Positions 11,871 to 22,900 of a stretch of DNA of 64,000 nt are shown here, in pieces. The position numbers were made by a program, and so were the translations under genes. The stretch is from Alentia gelatinosa. Its lineage: Eukaryota > Annelida > Polychaeta > Phyllodocida > Polynoidae. Under the pieces are notes generated by a model, which was not told the origin of the DNA, searched no databases, and worked only from the letters and a program-made list of their open reading frames with translations. Location of the stretch: contig OX465579.1 in assembly GCA_950022655.1 (NCBI GenBank), forward strand, positions 136,533,118 through 136,597,117. Direction: 5' to 3'. The stretch's first letter is position 1; every line of letters begins with the position of its first letter.

Positions 11871-12629
11871 GGGGTCTGAGGTTATCAAGATGCAAGTGGT
11901 GCAAGTACCAAGTAAACAGGAAGGAGATTTGTCTTAATCATTACGCCGTTAGGCTGACACAAGGACGGGGCAAGGTGCCCCACCTGTGCCAAGCCTGGAG
12001 GAGATTTAACGATGGATAGGAGGGAGTTGGCAACTTAGTGGAATCTCCATTATGCGTTACACCTTAGAGAAGGTGTCAAACATCATTCAGGATTTAGTGG
12101 TGTGTGCTCTCTGTCAACAAACATGAACACTCTTCAATTTTACTTTGTAAACAATAAGGGCAGAACTGTGACCTTTTCTCAAATGTGATGTACTTTTTAA
12201 GCGTGAGCCATACGCTCAGATATTCTGCCTGTAGTTTAGGGAGAGGTTGAATAGACTTTCGGTGTGCTGCAAAAAATATCCCTTCACTATCTGCGTGCCA
12301 ACTATGCGATCTTGATAAGTTTTTGTTAAATGCGTTTCCTGATGACCATGACCAGTCACCACAGACCGAAATACCTCATTGACCAAATGGTGATTACTAT
12401 ATGTGGACCCAGTTGTAGAAATGGGAGGCTGGCTGAGTGCCAAGTGGGTTACAGAAAATGATCCACTAACTGAGTAAAACCCAAACCTTTTGATTGTGTA
12501 TTGCAATTCCACGCTCATCCATCAAAGATGAACATACCATCTGGTTCTAGTTAGCAGAGGCTATGTTTACAGCAGGATAAGAAAGCGTGACATAGTTTGT
12601 TTATGTCGTAACACTGGGATGGAAATATA
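11871..12629. other. Gene-free single-copy stretch
   Basis: Holds a 100-codon minus frame (12216-12518) with no recognisable domain and no splice context. Nothing else seen. Confidence 0.45.
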
Positions 12630-13225
12630 TAGGTTCAGTATAGTGTGTATCCTGTATTCACAATGTCAGATCACTAAACACGGTATGGCATTCACAATGT
12701 CAGAGCACTAAACATAGTGCGGCATAAACAATGTGTGATCACTTGGTCATAGTATGGCATTCACAAATATGGCATACACTAGGTTCAGTGTAGCTACATT
12801 CTGAGTAGATTGCAAGGTGTCTGTCCCATACTAACATTGTGATTACATTAAGCTTAGAATTGGGTTTGTTCAGTACTGACACTCGATATGGTGTACACTA
12901 GGGTCAATATGGTTTTCACTAGTACAGTCTGGTCAACAGTAGGTTCGAAATGGCGTACATTAGGTTCAGTACGGTGTTCACTATGCTCAATGTAGTATAT
13001 AACCGGCTGAGTATGGTATTACCTAGGCTCAATATGGTGTACACTAGGTTTGGTATTGTGACTGGTATGTTCTTACCTTATGAGTTCGCGAGGTTAGGTA
13101 TGGTTTACACTGGGCTCAGTATAGGGCCTGATCTGTACGTTAGTACATTGTGAGTACGCTAGACCTGGTATGATATACTTACTATATGGACACATTAGAC
13201 CAGGTATGTTATACACATGTTCGGT
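12630..13225. repeat. Two-part degenerate minisatellite
   Basis: 12653-12775 contains three to four copies of a unit of about 34 bp beginning GGCATTCACAATGTCAGAGC (starts near 12653, 12687, 12721 and 12756). 12776-13225 contains many diverged copies of a unit of about 21 bp close to AGGTTCAGTATGGTGTACACT. The second unit resembles part of the first (GGCATACACTAGGTTCAGT), suggesting stepwise evolution. An isolated piece lies at 13600-13660. Confidence 0.75.
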
Positions 13226-13599
13226 TTAGTGGCATGACTGTCCTATATTTGCATTTGTTAACACACAAAACATGGCATATCATTATGTTACCCTCCATAC
13301 CAAAGACCTTGTTGAGACAATGAAAAGGTGAGTAGAATATGTTTTTTTAATTGTGTCCAGCTATATAATGATGAAGCATAGCGAAGGTGTCTGAATAACA
13401 TCTGCTCCTTGTTGTTTTGGTCGGAAATAATCACATCGTTCGACAATTTCCGGCACAAAACAAAACAACTCTGAGAGAGTCCATTCAGAAACACTAACCA
13501 TGTCTCCCTCCCGAATACGCTAGATTCAATCAAGTGTCTCTGTCCTGTACTTTACAATATACTCACTAGTATGAGAAATCAGCCAATATTATGTAACTA
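13226..13599. other. Non-repetitive insert inside the minisatellite
   Basis: This stretch separates the main array from its outlying unit at 13600-13660. It holds an 81-codon minus frame with no domain. It may be an insertion into the array or a decayed part of it. Confidence 0.4.
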
Positions 13600-13660
13600 G
13601 ATTGTGGATATACTAGACTAGGTATGCTATACACTAGGTTCAGTATGGTGCTTGCTCTGT
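13600..13660. repeat. Outlying minisatellite unit
   Basis: The words TAGACTAGGTATGCTATACA and CTAGGTTCAGTATGGTG match the 21-bp unit of the array ending at about 13225. Confidence 0.6.
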
Positions 13661-13699
13661 ACTTACACCGGTTCACTCCATTCTCTACATGCCTGGCTC

Positions 13700-14050
13700 C
13701 AAACACTCGCCTCTGACGTGCTAGGTCCCGGCCATAAACACATTTAGCGCCGGTCGCCGTCCATCACCCTCCGCCACCAGAGGGGGCTAATTTGTGCGCG
13801 TGTCGGGGGGCCAGCCGCTAGGTGGCGTATGTATGTGGAGGCATGATGGATGGTGGCTGAGAACGAGGCTGACGGCGCGTCCCCTGGCGGGGGAGGCCCG
13901 GGTTAATGGACATACAAGTCGTCGGGCGACCCGTTGGCCCTCCGCGCGTCCATCAACCCTCACCCGGGCCCTACCCGCCAGGCGACGCCACCGGCCTCCT
14001 CCAGGTGCCCCCACTTTGATGCCGACCCCGTGAAGACTCCCATGTCCGGG
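13700..14050. promoter_or_regulatory. CpG-rich island with two CTCF-like sites
   Basis: CCGCCACCAGAGGGGGC at 13771-13787 and CCAGCCGCTAGGTGGCG at 13811-13827 both resemble the conserved CTCF core CCASYAGRKGGCRS, on the same strand and about 40 bp apart. The block is very GC- and CpG-rich, with 75-79 codon frames open on both strands. The match is by eye; an insulator role is inferred. Confidence 0.4.
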
Positions 14051-14179
14051 TCGCGGTCACTGACCCGTGACGCCTATCCATCAAGCATGCACGGACACTC
14101 ATAACCCAGACTCATATCATCTCGGCTGAAAACGGAGCAGCGGCCTTTCCATGTCCCCCACCCTCCCTGACACGGACAC

Positions 14180-14640
14180 ACGAACCCACGTACCAACACA
14201 CATACACACACACAGCTGCCCTAGTGGGGGCTCCCACCAATATGGCTCCCGTCATACACTGCGCTAACCACGTGACTGAAGACTTCCAGTTCCCCCGATG
14301 GGCCGGTGACGTCATCCCTTGACGTCCCACGCAGTAGGTTAGGCGTCACATGGACTCAAGGGATCATGGACGGTGCTCGGAGAGTTGGTATGTGTAGATT
14401 CTTGACTTTGGATTCTTGGTCCTCGATCCTTGTGACCTTAACACCATCCACCAGCATCTCCTAACCATTGTCCCAAGGTCGTTGCCTTGGCAACGATGAG
14501 ATCAAAGGCGGCGTGCAGAAGACACAGGGGGACGCCGGGATATGGGGCCTGAGCCGTCACGTGATGGCCGCCACACAGCCAAGGTCATGCTTTGACCTTG
14601 ACCCCGTGATGGACGAGCTTGACCGGTGACCGAAACACCA
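14180..14640. promoter_or_regulatory. Dense transcription-factor site cluster
   Basis: Contains CCACGTGAC near 14268, the full CRE palindrome TGACGTCA at 14307-14314, an RFX X-box GTTGCCTTGGCAAC at 14481-14494, GTCACGTGAT at 14556-14565 followed by a YY1-like GATGGCCGCC, and a nuclear-receptor-type inverted repeat CAAGGTCA 14580-14587 / TGACCTTG 14593-14600. Together these read like a proximal promoter or enhancer. No gene start is evident on either side within 1 kb. Confidence 0.5.
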
Positions 14641-15479
14641 ATAACATAGAGCATGAATTTAACATTATTGGTGCTGATGGCGGCCCTTATTTAACCCGCT
14701 GCGATGTTCGGGTTTTGACCCTGAGTTTGTTCAATGTATCTGGCATGCCCCTAATCTGGTCATGCGCTAACATGTGGCAGGCGTAATCCTGTCGGCCATG
14801 TGTATCTGCAGTTAAGTGGATTTACCACCAAACCTGCAGGACTCCTTATGGATTGAGGGTACCAGTATCAAATATTTTGGGCTGGGTTGGGTTGATGGGG
14901 CTTTATACTGTATAACAAATCTAAGGGTAATAACATCCAGATAATACTAACCTTGATTTTCACGCCATAATGAGTGCAGATGAACTACATCGAAGAATAC
15001 GGTTTACAAAAATAGAAGGAAAATAGAAATGCTGCACTCTCACCGCTGTCGTTGGCAAACCTGTGTTTCTGGTCCGTTACACTTATTATAGATGTCATTA
15101 CAATTAGGAATCGAAGATATTTATGTTCTCTTGCTCCAGCAAGTTATACTTTTCGTCTTCATAAACGAAAGATCTAAAAGGTATATCTATATATTAGCCG
15201 CTCATATTGTTTCAACTGCATTCATATTTGTACACTTAACAGTTTTAATAGCATGTCCTCTAACATGTATGTATACGATAAATGTAGGTAGGAAGTATGA
15301 CTATCCTGCTTGTGGCAGGGTGTGAATAAACAATAGCCCAGAAAATGGCATTTATCAACGGGCGGGAGATATGTGGATAAAGAAAGTTCAAAGGCTTACC
15401 AGCCAAGGCTCTCTATGTGCTATAATCCACAATGAGCTCCCGTCACCATGGTGAATGTGAGTAATGGTCAAGCTAAACG
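14641..15479. other. Gene-free single-copy stretch
   Basis: Nothing recognisable; a 77-codon + frame (15092-15325) is hydrophobic but resembles no family. Confidence 0.5.
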
Positions 15480-15780
15480 TACTCACTGACCTTCTCACCC
15501 GCGGCCCAAGCGCAAACACTTCACCCAATGTCGTAAAAAACCCACTACAAACGTCATCACGGGATAGAGACAGACGCTGCCGCCGCCATTTTGCTTCCTG
15601 CAGAGACAAAACGCCCGGTCATATGGGTCCAGCAAACATGGCGCCTAGCCTCGTCTTAGCTACAGGCTCGTGGTCACGTGATCAGTTGACCCGGCCATGA
15701 GAGGGCGCTGACAGTGACGGATGGTGACGTGGACTGACGCCGCGTCTCGCTAGAGGCCTCTGAGGTGGCTGGGATGAGGG
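15480..15780. promoter_or_regulatory. Promoter-like island with CTCF-like site
   Basis: A YY1-type CGCCGCCATTTTG at 15581-15593 runs into an ETS-like CTTCCTG. The E-box GTCACGTGAT lies at 15673-15682, the CTCF-like CGGCCATGAGAGGGCGCTG at 15692-15710, and several TGACG/GTGACG half-CREs follow to 15740. YY1 plus E-box plus ETS in CpG-rich DNA is a common promoter composition. The transcript, if any, is not identifiable. Confidence 0.45.
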
Positions 15781-17585
15781 GACGGCGTCTTTTAAAGGTA
15801 TGCCGCTGGGGGGTCAGTGACTGACACTTGTCCGTCTCTTTCTGGACATGCTGATCTCCTCTCCTGGAGGTGTCCGGGATCCGTGGGTCCTGGTGCTGCT
15901 CCGCCGGGTAGGACAGTGTTCTGGTTGATGGATCACTGGAGATGAAAGACGTCGTGGGCCACAACTATATTAGACTTGCCCAAGTCTTCGGGGGACTTTC
16001 ATTAAGAAGTATTCTTTGTATTCCCCGGTAACTCCACAAGGCCATAGTCCCGACGATGAACGGTAGGGTAGGTGGGGGTGGGGAGGGGGCGAGGTACAGG
16101 CAAAGGAATGGGAGACTGACGCCAGTCTACGATCATATACGTCATCATGTTGAGGGCCTGAAGATCACCCAAGGGCACCAGGCCCACGTTCTAAATCCAA
16201 GTCTGATGAATCTTCTCTTGATTTTGCAACCAAATTTACTCTGACATTCTGTTTGGTTTTTTTCAAAACCAGTTTATTGACGGAAAAGTTCACATTAAGG
16301 ATGTAGACGTGATTCTCAACATTCTACGCCACGTATATATTTTCTGAAAATTATTTATGGAAATAGCCCAACGCGGCAATAATACTGACATGCCCAATTA
16401 GTGACAGTGAGAGGTTTTTGACAGAGATACTGGTGCTTGTAGGTTGTGGCTTTTAAGAGGTGAAAATATAAATGGCAATCAGGGTCAAAACGATACAGGG
16501 ACATAAGAATATTTCCAATATCAATCAATTACTCCTAGTTATATTTGATTGTGATCCCCTCTGGTGAACAAAGCTATTGTCGTAATGTTCCTGAGACATA
16601 TACAATGATTCGGCATATAGCATTGAGGTATGTTTTAGGGGATCGCTTGTTTTTGGTTATTTCCAAGAAACGTGTTTACAATTCAAAAGGCAATGTTTTT
16701 GTAGTGAATTCCCTTCCAGGAAAACTTTAGGACAAGATTTGAATTGACATTCTCCTAATAATATATGACATTGTTCGGGTCATACTATATTATCTCAATG
16801 TAAAACGTCCGAGCAACACTCAGGCAAACTTCATCAAAGAGAATTGATCCTTAGCAACCGCCAACCACTTCCGTGGCAATAAATAACAAACTCTCTCCTC
16901 TGTCTCACTAAGGAGGATGTATACATCGAGGAAATATTACCCTAACACCAATCCACTTTATGGTCTTTTATTACTAGTACCAGGAAGGCGCCTCGGCGTT
17001 TCAGTAACACAATGAAAACGTCTTGGGTTCTCAGTGTCCGTTGACAGTTCTAAGTAAAGCTCCTCCATGCTCAAGTGTCATATAAACAGACCTTATGGAT
17101 ATTGGCCCCTGACGAAAGTCGTAAATCAGCGGTAGGAGGGGGGCAGTTTTTCGTTCTAGCATGTTCGGATCCATCCGTCATGATCTTTGCTGTAACTGCT
17201 GGCTTTCTTCTAACAGCGACAATGGGGGGAGAGTGGTGCGGCCGCGCAGTGGCGATGACAAATGAGGCGGTATGCTCCGCGGGTGACGTACAGTCATTTA
17301 TACGCATGGATCATGGACCGACGACCTATTTTATCAAGACCCCTGAGGATCACTATTGTAATCAGATATATATTATATACGCACACCCAATGTCCAGAAG
17401 TAAGGCCTAGAGTGTGTGAACCGGTTTATGGTTGTCGCCCGCAATGGATTCCTGTGTCACACTCCTCTTGAGCTGTCACTTCAATCTCATAGTTTCCATA
17501 TCGTTATTTTGTGACCTTAGTAGTTTCAACGGCGGTAAGGCGGAAAAGTATACAAGCCTTTTGTATTGCTAACTTATTAGTTGAA

Positions 17586-17588
<3 letters not shown>
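15781..17588. other. Gene-free single-copy stretch
   Basis: 15800-15960 remains GC-rich; the rest is AT-rich. The 17075-17410 + frame (111 codons) overlaps a 78-codon minus frame and shows no domain. No repeat recognised. Confidence 0.45.

Positions 17589-17621
<33 letters not shown>
17589..17621. repeat. (TA)n microsatellite
   Basis: About 16 uninterrupted TA units. Confidence 0.95.
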
Positions 17622-17622
<1 letters not shown>

Positions 17623-17765
17623 CAACCTAATGCAAAGTGTGCATCGTAAAGTTATGGGAAGTTATGGGAAGTTTGCGTATCAAAAAATAGTGACTGAATA
17701 AATTAACTAAAATCAGCACACCACAATTTGACAAAAAGGGATGGTAAATACAAAACAGATTGGGG

Positions 17766-17882
17766 TCAGATAAAAGCGGATGTGTGTTATGTTCCCCGTA
17801 GTTGACTCTAAGCAATATTTTCGCATCTGCTCGGATATTAGTACGCTTCAACTCCTTAGAGCCTACGGTCGCTTTTATCTGA
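17766..17882. mobile_element. 117-bp foldback element
   Basis: Perfect 13-bp terminal inverted repeats TCAGATAAAAGCG (17766-17778) and CGCTTTTATCTGA (17870-17882). Inner arms GTAG..CTCTAAG and CTTAGAG..CTAC lengthen the stem. It has no coding capacity and no obvious target-site duplication. It could be a miniature transposon or, less likely, a precursor hairpin; the spacing is miRNA-like, but no known mature miRNA is seen. Confidence 0.5.
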
Positions 17883-18025
17883 AACCAGTCAATATTGAGT
17901 ATACACAAACAAATGGAAAATGCTTTAAATGTTTTTCAAGAGTTTTTCCTGGTCAGAAATACCTCCAAATTGACATTGGTAAAATAAACGCAGAGGAATT
18001 GAGCGCTTGTCCACCAGGTAAGTAA
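17883..18025 (+). other. Open frame ending at a splice-donor-like site (weak exon candidate)
   Basis: A + frame begun in the foldback (ATG at 17780) continues to a stop at 18025. It holds Cys-rich CFKCFSRVFPG and ends SACPPG at CCACCAG|GTAAGT, a near-perfect donor around 18018. The frame's first half lies in the foldback, and no matching acceptor or domain is recognised, so coding status is doubtful. Confidence 0.15.
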
Positions 18026-18479
18026 AGTACTCAAATGGACGTTTACTGTTCTTTATGATTCTGTATATAAACAGCTGGTCGTCGGATTCTTTTTATCTTA
18101 AACCACTCAAAGTTTTTCGTGCTTGAAGATTTATATGAGAGACAATAAAACCGTATGGTATTTCATCTGGCTTCAAGAAACAGTCAAGACTGAATAACTA
18201 AAAAGAACTGTACACCCATGATTATGAAGTCTATATTATAGACACAGTCAGATATTGTCTCCTATCATTTATATAATTAGCATGCAAAATTCAGAACAAC
18301 TACATCCTTGGATCCTAATTGTGGCAGATACCATTTTAGAATATTTTCCCGAATCAATTTATAATAATTGTATAGACGCCCGTCAATTTTCACCCATCTT
18401 CTTTGTAGTTGTAACTCTGCAACGTCAAGGTGCTAAGGTGTTTGGTGTGGCACGAGGGTCACATCTGTTAATATCTATA
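18026..18479. other. Gene-free AT-rich stretch
   Basis: An 83-codon + frame (18255-18506) has no recognised similarity. Nothing else seen. Confidence 0.45.
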
Positions 18480-19015
18480 TGGCAGGTCAGGCTTCGTCAC
18501 AGGTAGGAAGGGCGGTAATTAACGGGGAGAAGGCTCGGGGTGGGGGTTGGAAAGTGAGGACATGCATGGGACGGCGGGGTGGAGTAGGCCTACACGTAGT
18601 GCCTACGTGCCCCATGACGTCCAAATTATCCGGTTTGGGACAGGAAATGCGTGTAGAGACTGCCGCCAAGTTGCGCACGCAGTTCGGTAATGCCACCTCC
18701 TCCGACCATGATTGGGGCACTTGCCCATAATTGTGTCTCGTTCCCAGCCGCACAGGTGACAATACCCCCACCCCCACCACCCCTCCCGCTCCCCCTCCTC
18801 TCTCCCTGATGGCTCATTTTCATACCCAGACTGGCAGCTTTTTTCTGGATTGTTTAGTCGAGAGTAGAAACCCCCGAGGGTGACTGTTTTTATTTGCTGT
18901 TGATTGAAGATTTCACAGAAGTACCAGGCGAAAATAGAAGCAGTTAAGGCAAGCTGACATCGGCCGCACCGGGCGCAGGCGTCAAGTCTGATTGTTTTAT
19001 GTCTATTCCTCACTC
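18480..19015. other. GC-rich patch with overlapping open frames
   Basis: Frames on both strands (136, 97 and 65 codons minus; 83 codons plus) overlap in the same GC-rich sequence, so none is preferred. It includes a CCCCCACCCCCACCACCC pyrimidine run near 18765 and a CpG-rich CATCGGCCGCACCGGGCGC near 18958. No domain recognised. Confidence 0.4.
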
Positions 19016-22000
19016 ATTGTCCCTATTTTGGAACACTCATTTCGGCGCCAGAGGGAGAAAAGGTACTGGCCTTTGGTCAGATGACGAATCTGCCAAGGGG
19101 CGACCTTCCTACTCGCGGGCATGAATTTCAAGTTCACTTATGTCAATTCACACACTCTAAAGAGAGGCCACTCTTTTAAAACCATTTCTTTCTAAAAAAA
19201 AAAGAAGTCACAAAACATCAGAACTAGTGTGTTTCGGGTTTTTTGAGTGTTCTATTAAAGTCATAGTTTCCTGACTAACATCATAAGGAGGGTCTTTGGT
19301 TTACAGTATCGCCTCTCCTTTCCAGGGCTTTTATCATATGCATATAATAATAATATTATGATTGTGTAATACCTGACCTGACACAGTGATATCTCGCTCT
19401 GTCTATATACTCTGTTATATATACATGTATATACATCACCGACACGGCACCAAGGGTGTCACAGCGTCGCCGGCAATGTCGACACCAGCGACACCCATGA
19501 CGTCATATCGGGGACCGCCACAGATTGGATCGGCCGTGTAACCTTTACCAAGATTAGTCAGTAATTTCCATCTGGTTCTCTTTTCCGCGAGGGTTCCTAA
19601 GGCCTTTTATACCCTCGGTATTTCCCTTTCCATTCCCTTCTCTCTCCTATCTCCATCTCGTACCCTATCTTTCTATTCCTATCTTTATAATACCCATCAT
19701 ATAATGCCATAAAATGTGTATGTGCCACGTGTGACATATGAAGTGAACATGTGACAGGGTAGGATAAAATCTAAACGTCACTCAATTTCATATAATTGTT
19801 TGCATTGTCTTTTGGTACAGATAGGTCTATCACTCAGCTCAGCTTCGCGATATCATTCCGTGACTCGCATCATATTAACAATCATACGAAATTTCATAGA
19901 ATTTCTTGTTTGTATGAGTCTCTGGTATATCTATTTCTCTCCGTTCTATATTGCCTATTCTTTTTTCCCATTGAACACCCCCTCCCACCTTCCCATGATT
20001 AGACTCCTGTACCTCAGGGGATGTTTTCGTGTAGACGCATGCCCTCAGAATGTGTTTTTACTACCCATCTGACGCCAACTGACCAGGCCCGCATTAAGTC
20101 ATAAAACCTTCAAGTTTTCTGGAACGAATGGCATAATTGCAGTATGTATGGGCTATTAATGTTGTCTTTAAGAGACATGATCGTTATCTCTATTTAGGAC
20201 TTACCACCTGGTTTTGCCTTTTTTCATGTTAATACTTTATCGTCACAAAGTACATCTTGCTCTCCAGACCACACAGGAACCCTTCTGAGCGACTTCTAAA
20301 GTATTTCAATAACAAATAGGATATATCATTAACTTAATCATCTTTGGTAATTACGAAACTTTCCATAGCCAGCAGTAGGAAATTATCCAAATTGGACATT
20401 CCCGCCTTATTGGCTACTGTTTGGCATTTACCTATAATGTTAGAAAAAAAGCATCATATAAGTCCCAGCTGTAAGATATTATATAATTGATCGTTTCTAC
20501 TTGAGCTACAATGATTAGGCACTTAGTTGAAATATTAGCGAAGTAATCATACAGCCAGCTGCGACAAATTATACAAATTGACTTCTAACTGCAAAATTAT
20601 CCAACTAACAAACAAAAGGGTAACATATTACGATCACATGATTTGTAATATGAACTAATCGATATGAGCACAACATATTTATATCCATAACGATGGCCAC
20701 AGATGTGTATATTAAAGTAAGAGAAATATATCATTATACATATCCATATATGCATTTAAGACTTAAATGGGGCATGTTCGGAACGGTTCTTTCCTCCCTG
20801 TGTGTTACATCATGTTGTTTGCACCTGATGTTTGATTATGTATTGATTATGACAAAACATCAATGGGGGGATATTTACAATATAGCAGTAGCTACTCGCT
20901 CGCTGTCCGACACGGTTCTCTGGTTTCCGTGCAATGGCATGAAACCACAAGACACTGCGAAATTTCAATAGACGTAACCGGTGGTTTGGGAATCGCAGAG
21001 ATGTTCTTCTAAGAACAGATCGACTGACAAATCTTGATTTACTACTGTTGTCTGGATGTACAAACTTTATTTCCTGTTGCTGTTGAAAAACTGTACGTTT
21101 ATCATAGAACAGGAATGAATTTATAAATATCAATTCATGGCGAGAAGTCAGAGTTATGGGAGTGAGAGGAGTATTTCCACGAGTGGCGTGTTCCCGGTGC
21201 GCTGGCTGTTTACCACACTAAGTGTACGGGGAGAGGCAGCTGGTCAGTGCTGTCACTGGTCCTCTCCACGGCCATGAATCGGGTGCCAAGCTGGCGCCCA
21301 TCGTGGGGTCCCACAGGGTTCCATCCTGGTGCCTTCACTAAATCCGGCAGCTCCGCTCCACCAAGCTTCGATGTGGCCCCATAAAGCGGTGCTTGTCGAC
21401 TTAAATTTCTCCCGGTGATGACTCCAGGAGAACGGAAATAGTTTATGTCAGGAGCCCAAGGGTCCCCTGTTCCCATCACCCTACTAGACCCCTAATCGCT
21501 CCACACCACTCCTCACCTGACCCACGGCCTGCTCCCGGTGCAGACTTTTTTGATCTGCGGAGAGCCTTTGAAGCCAGGTGTGAGCCAGGTCTTGTGGGTA
21601 GCCGTCCGCCATGCCTGTCCGTCCTAATGAGCCCAGCTGTGACTACCTTGTTTTCACAGGCCTAATCGGATATCAGCGGGACACCAGATGATTTCTCCTC
21701 ACTCTCCATCACTCTCCATCACGATGCCACACCCCTGCCCTCAACTTCAATAGTGTATCTCTCCTTCTCCCCACTGTGTTCCTCATATCAACACCTAGAG
21801 ATGAAGCCATTCCTGCTGAGATCATCCACTGCTGACCATCCCTTGCACACTGGCCGTCCCTTATTCAAAGTCATCGTAGCCGTTGAGCAAAATTTTAAAT
21901 TAACTTTGTTGTAAATATTCATATTTACCTTCCAATATGCCTCTTCAGGAAATTAATTGTAAACAAAAGCAACTACTAATGTCTACTACTGTGGCACTCA

Positions 22001-22419
22001 CTCCTAGAATATAGAAAATTCCATAATTCCAAGACAGAAACAATATCTAACACGACCAAGAGTATGTCGTCGGAACAACGTAATGCTTCTATTTTTTCCC
22101 GTAATATGATTCAGTTTTTGATACCTCTTGGGAAATTTATTAGTGTGCCCAAATTAGATTTTCCAAATATCGGTTGATACATTTCTTTTGAGAGAAGTGA
22201 ATCTGTGTATCAATGAAAGACAGATATATATCAAATGAGTCAAGAAAATTGTCTGCCTTATAGATTGCGTTTAGCATGTAGACCAATAGTTTATGTTCAG
22301 GGCAGGTGCTGACTTCAGATGAATGAGTCAGTCAATGAGTCAGCAAGGTAATTGAAATGATCTCGTAAGATTCTCCTTTGCTTCATTCCTCTACAGCAAA
22401 CACAAGAAAAAAACATATT
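19016..22419. other. Long gene-free stretch
   Basis: No gene, MITE or tandem array recognised. 21180-21640 is GC-richer and contains, on the + strand near 21305-21328, a short string that reads like a reverse-transcriptase motif but lacks flanking support. A small tandem CACTCTCCAT repeat sits near 21700-21720. Frames up to 107 codons are unrecognised. Confidence 0.4.
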
Positions 22420-22900
22420 TCAAAATGGCGGCGATGGTAGCGTAGGAGGAGGCGTCAGCGGCTGTCGGCGATGTGTCGAGCCGTTCTCGCGGCATCTCGC
22501 GAGAACGCCGCACGGATCTGGAACTACTCGCTGGCCGCTCCGTGTGACCTTTTCGCCGCCGCCGACGCCGCCGCCCTCTGTGCGCACCGCCGACGACGGG
22601 GCGGAAGTAGCCGACGATCGATCAATGTCTACTTGGGCGCCGCTGATGGAAACCAGGGAGCGCAAAAGTGTTGGGAAAGGTCCAAATGTTCATCTTGCGC
22701 CGTCACCTCTAATAGTGATGTGAGGTGGTGGGGCGGGGGACGGGGTGGTGGCGGTGGTGGTAGATAAGGTTGGGGTTCATGGGAGGGGAAGAGGGGTGGG
22801 AACGCGGTAGGCGACCCCTGACGACGGCGACGATGATGAACGAGCTACCTTTTTCCCGGAAGTGACGCGTGTGTCATGGAGGCGACGCTCTGACGTTTCC
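22420..22900. promoter_or_regulatory. Housekeeping-type CpG-island promoter candidate
   Basis: Ordered motifs: YY1 CAAAATGGCGGC at 22421-22432; the perfect palindrome TCTCGCGAGA at 22495-22504; ETS GCGGAAGTAG at 22601-22610; and fused ETS/CRE CCGGAAGTGACG at 22857-22868. CpG density is high between them. All are recurrent in TATA-less animal promoters and support either direction. The + strand 98-codon frame (22471-22767) becomes Gly/Arg low-complexity and has no domain, so a first exon or non-coding transcript would need RNA evidence. Confidence 0.55.

Noticed and set aside
11365..11888. Leu/Phe/Ser-rich minus frames resembling membrane proteins
   Set aside because: Opposite strand of a purine-rich tract; hydrophobicity is a composition effect.
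21305..21328. + strand reads GVPQGSIL, a reverse-transcriptase motif, with a GDD-like word about 97 bases downstream in another frame
   Set aside because: The intervening sequence does not show the expected LF.IY.NDL segment in any frame, unlike the clear relic at 36.5 kb. Probably chance; a frameshift-tolerant search could rescue it.
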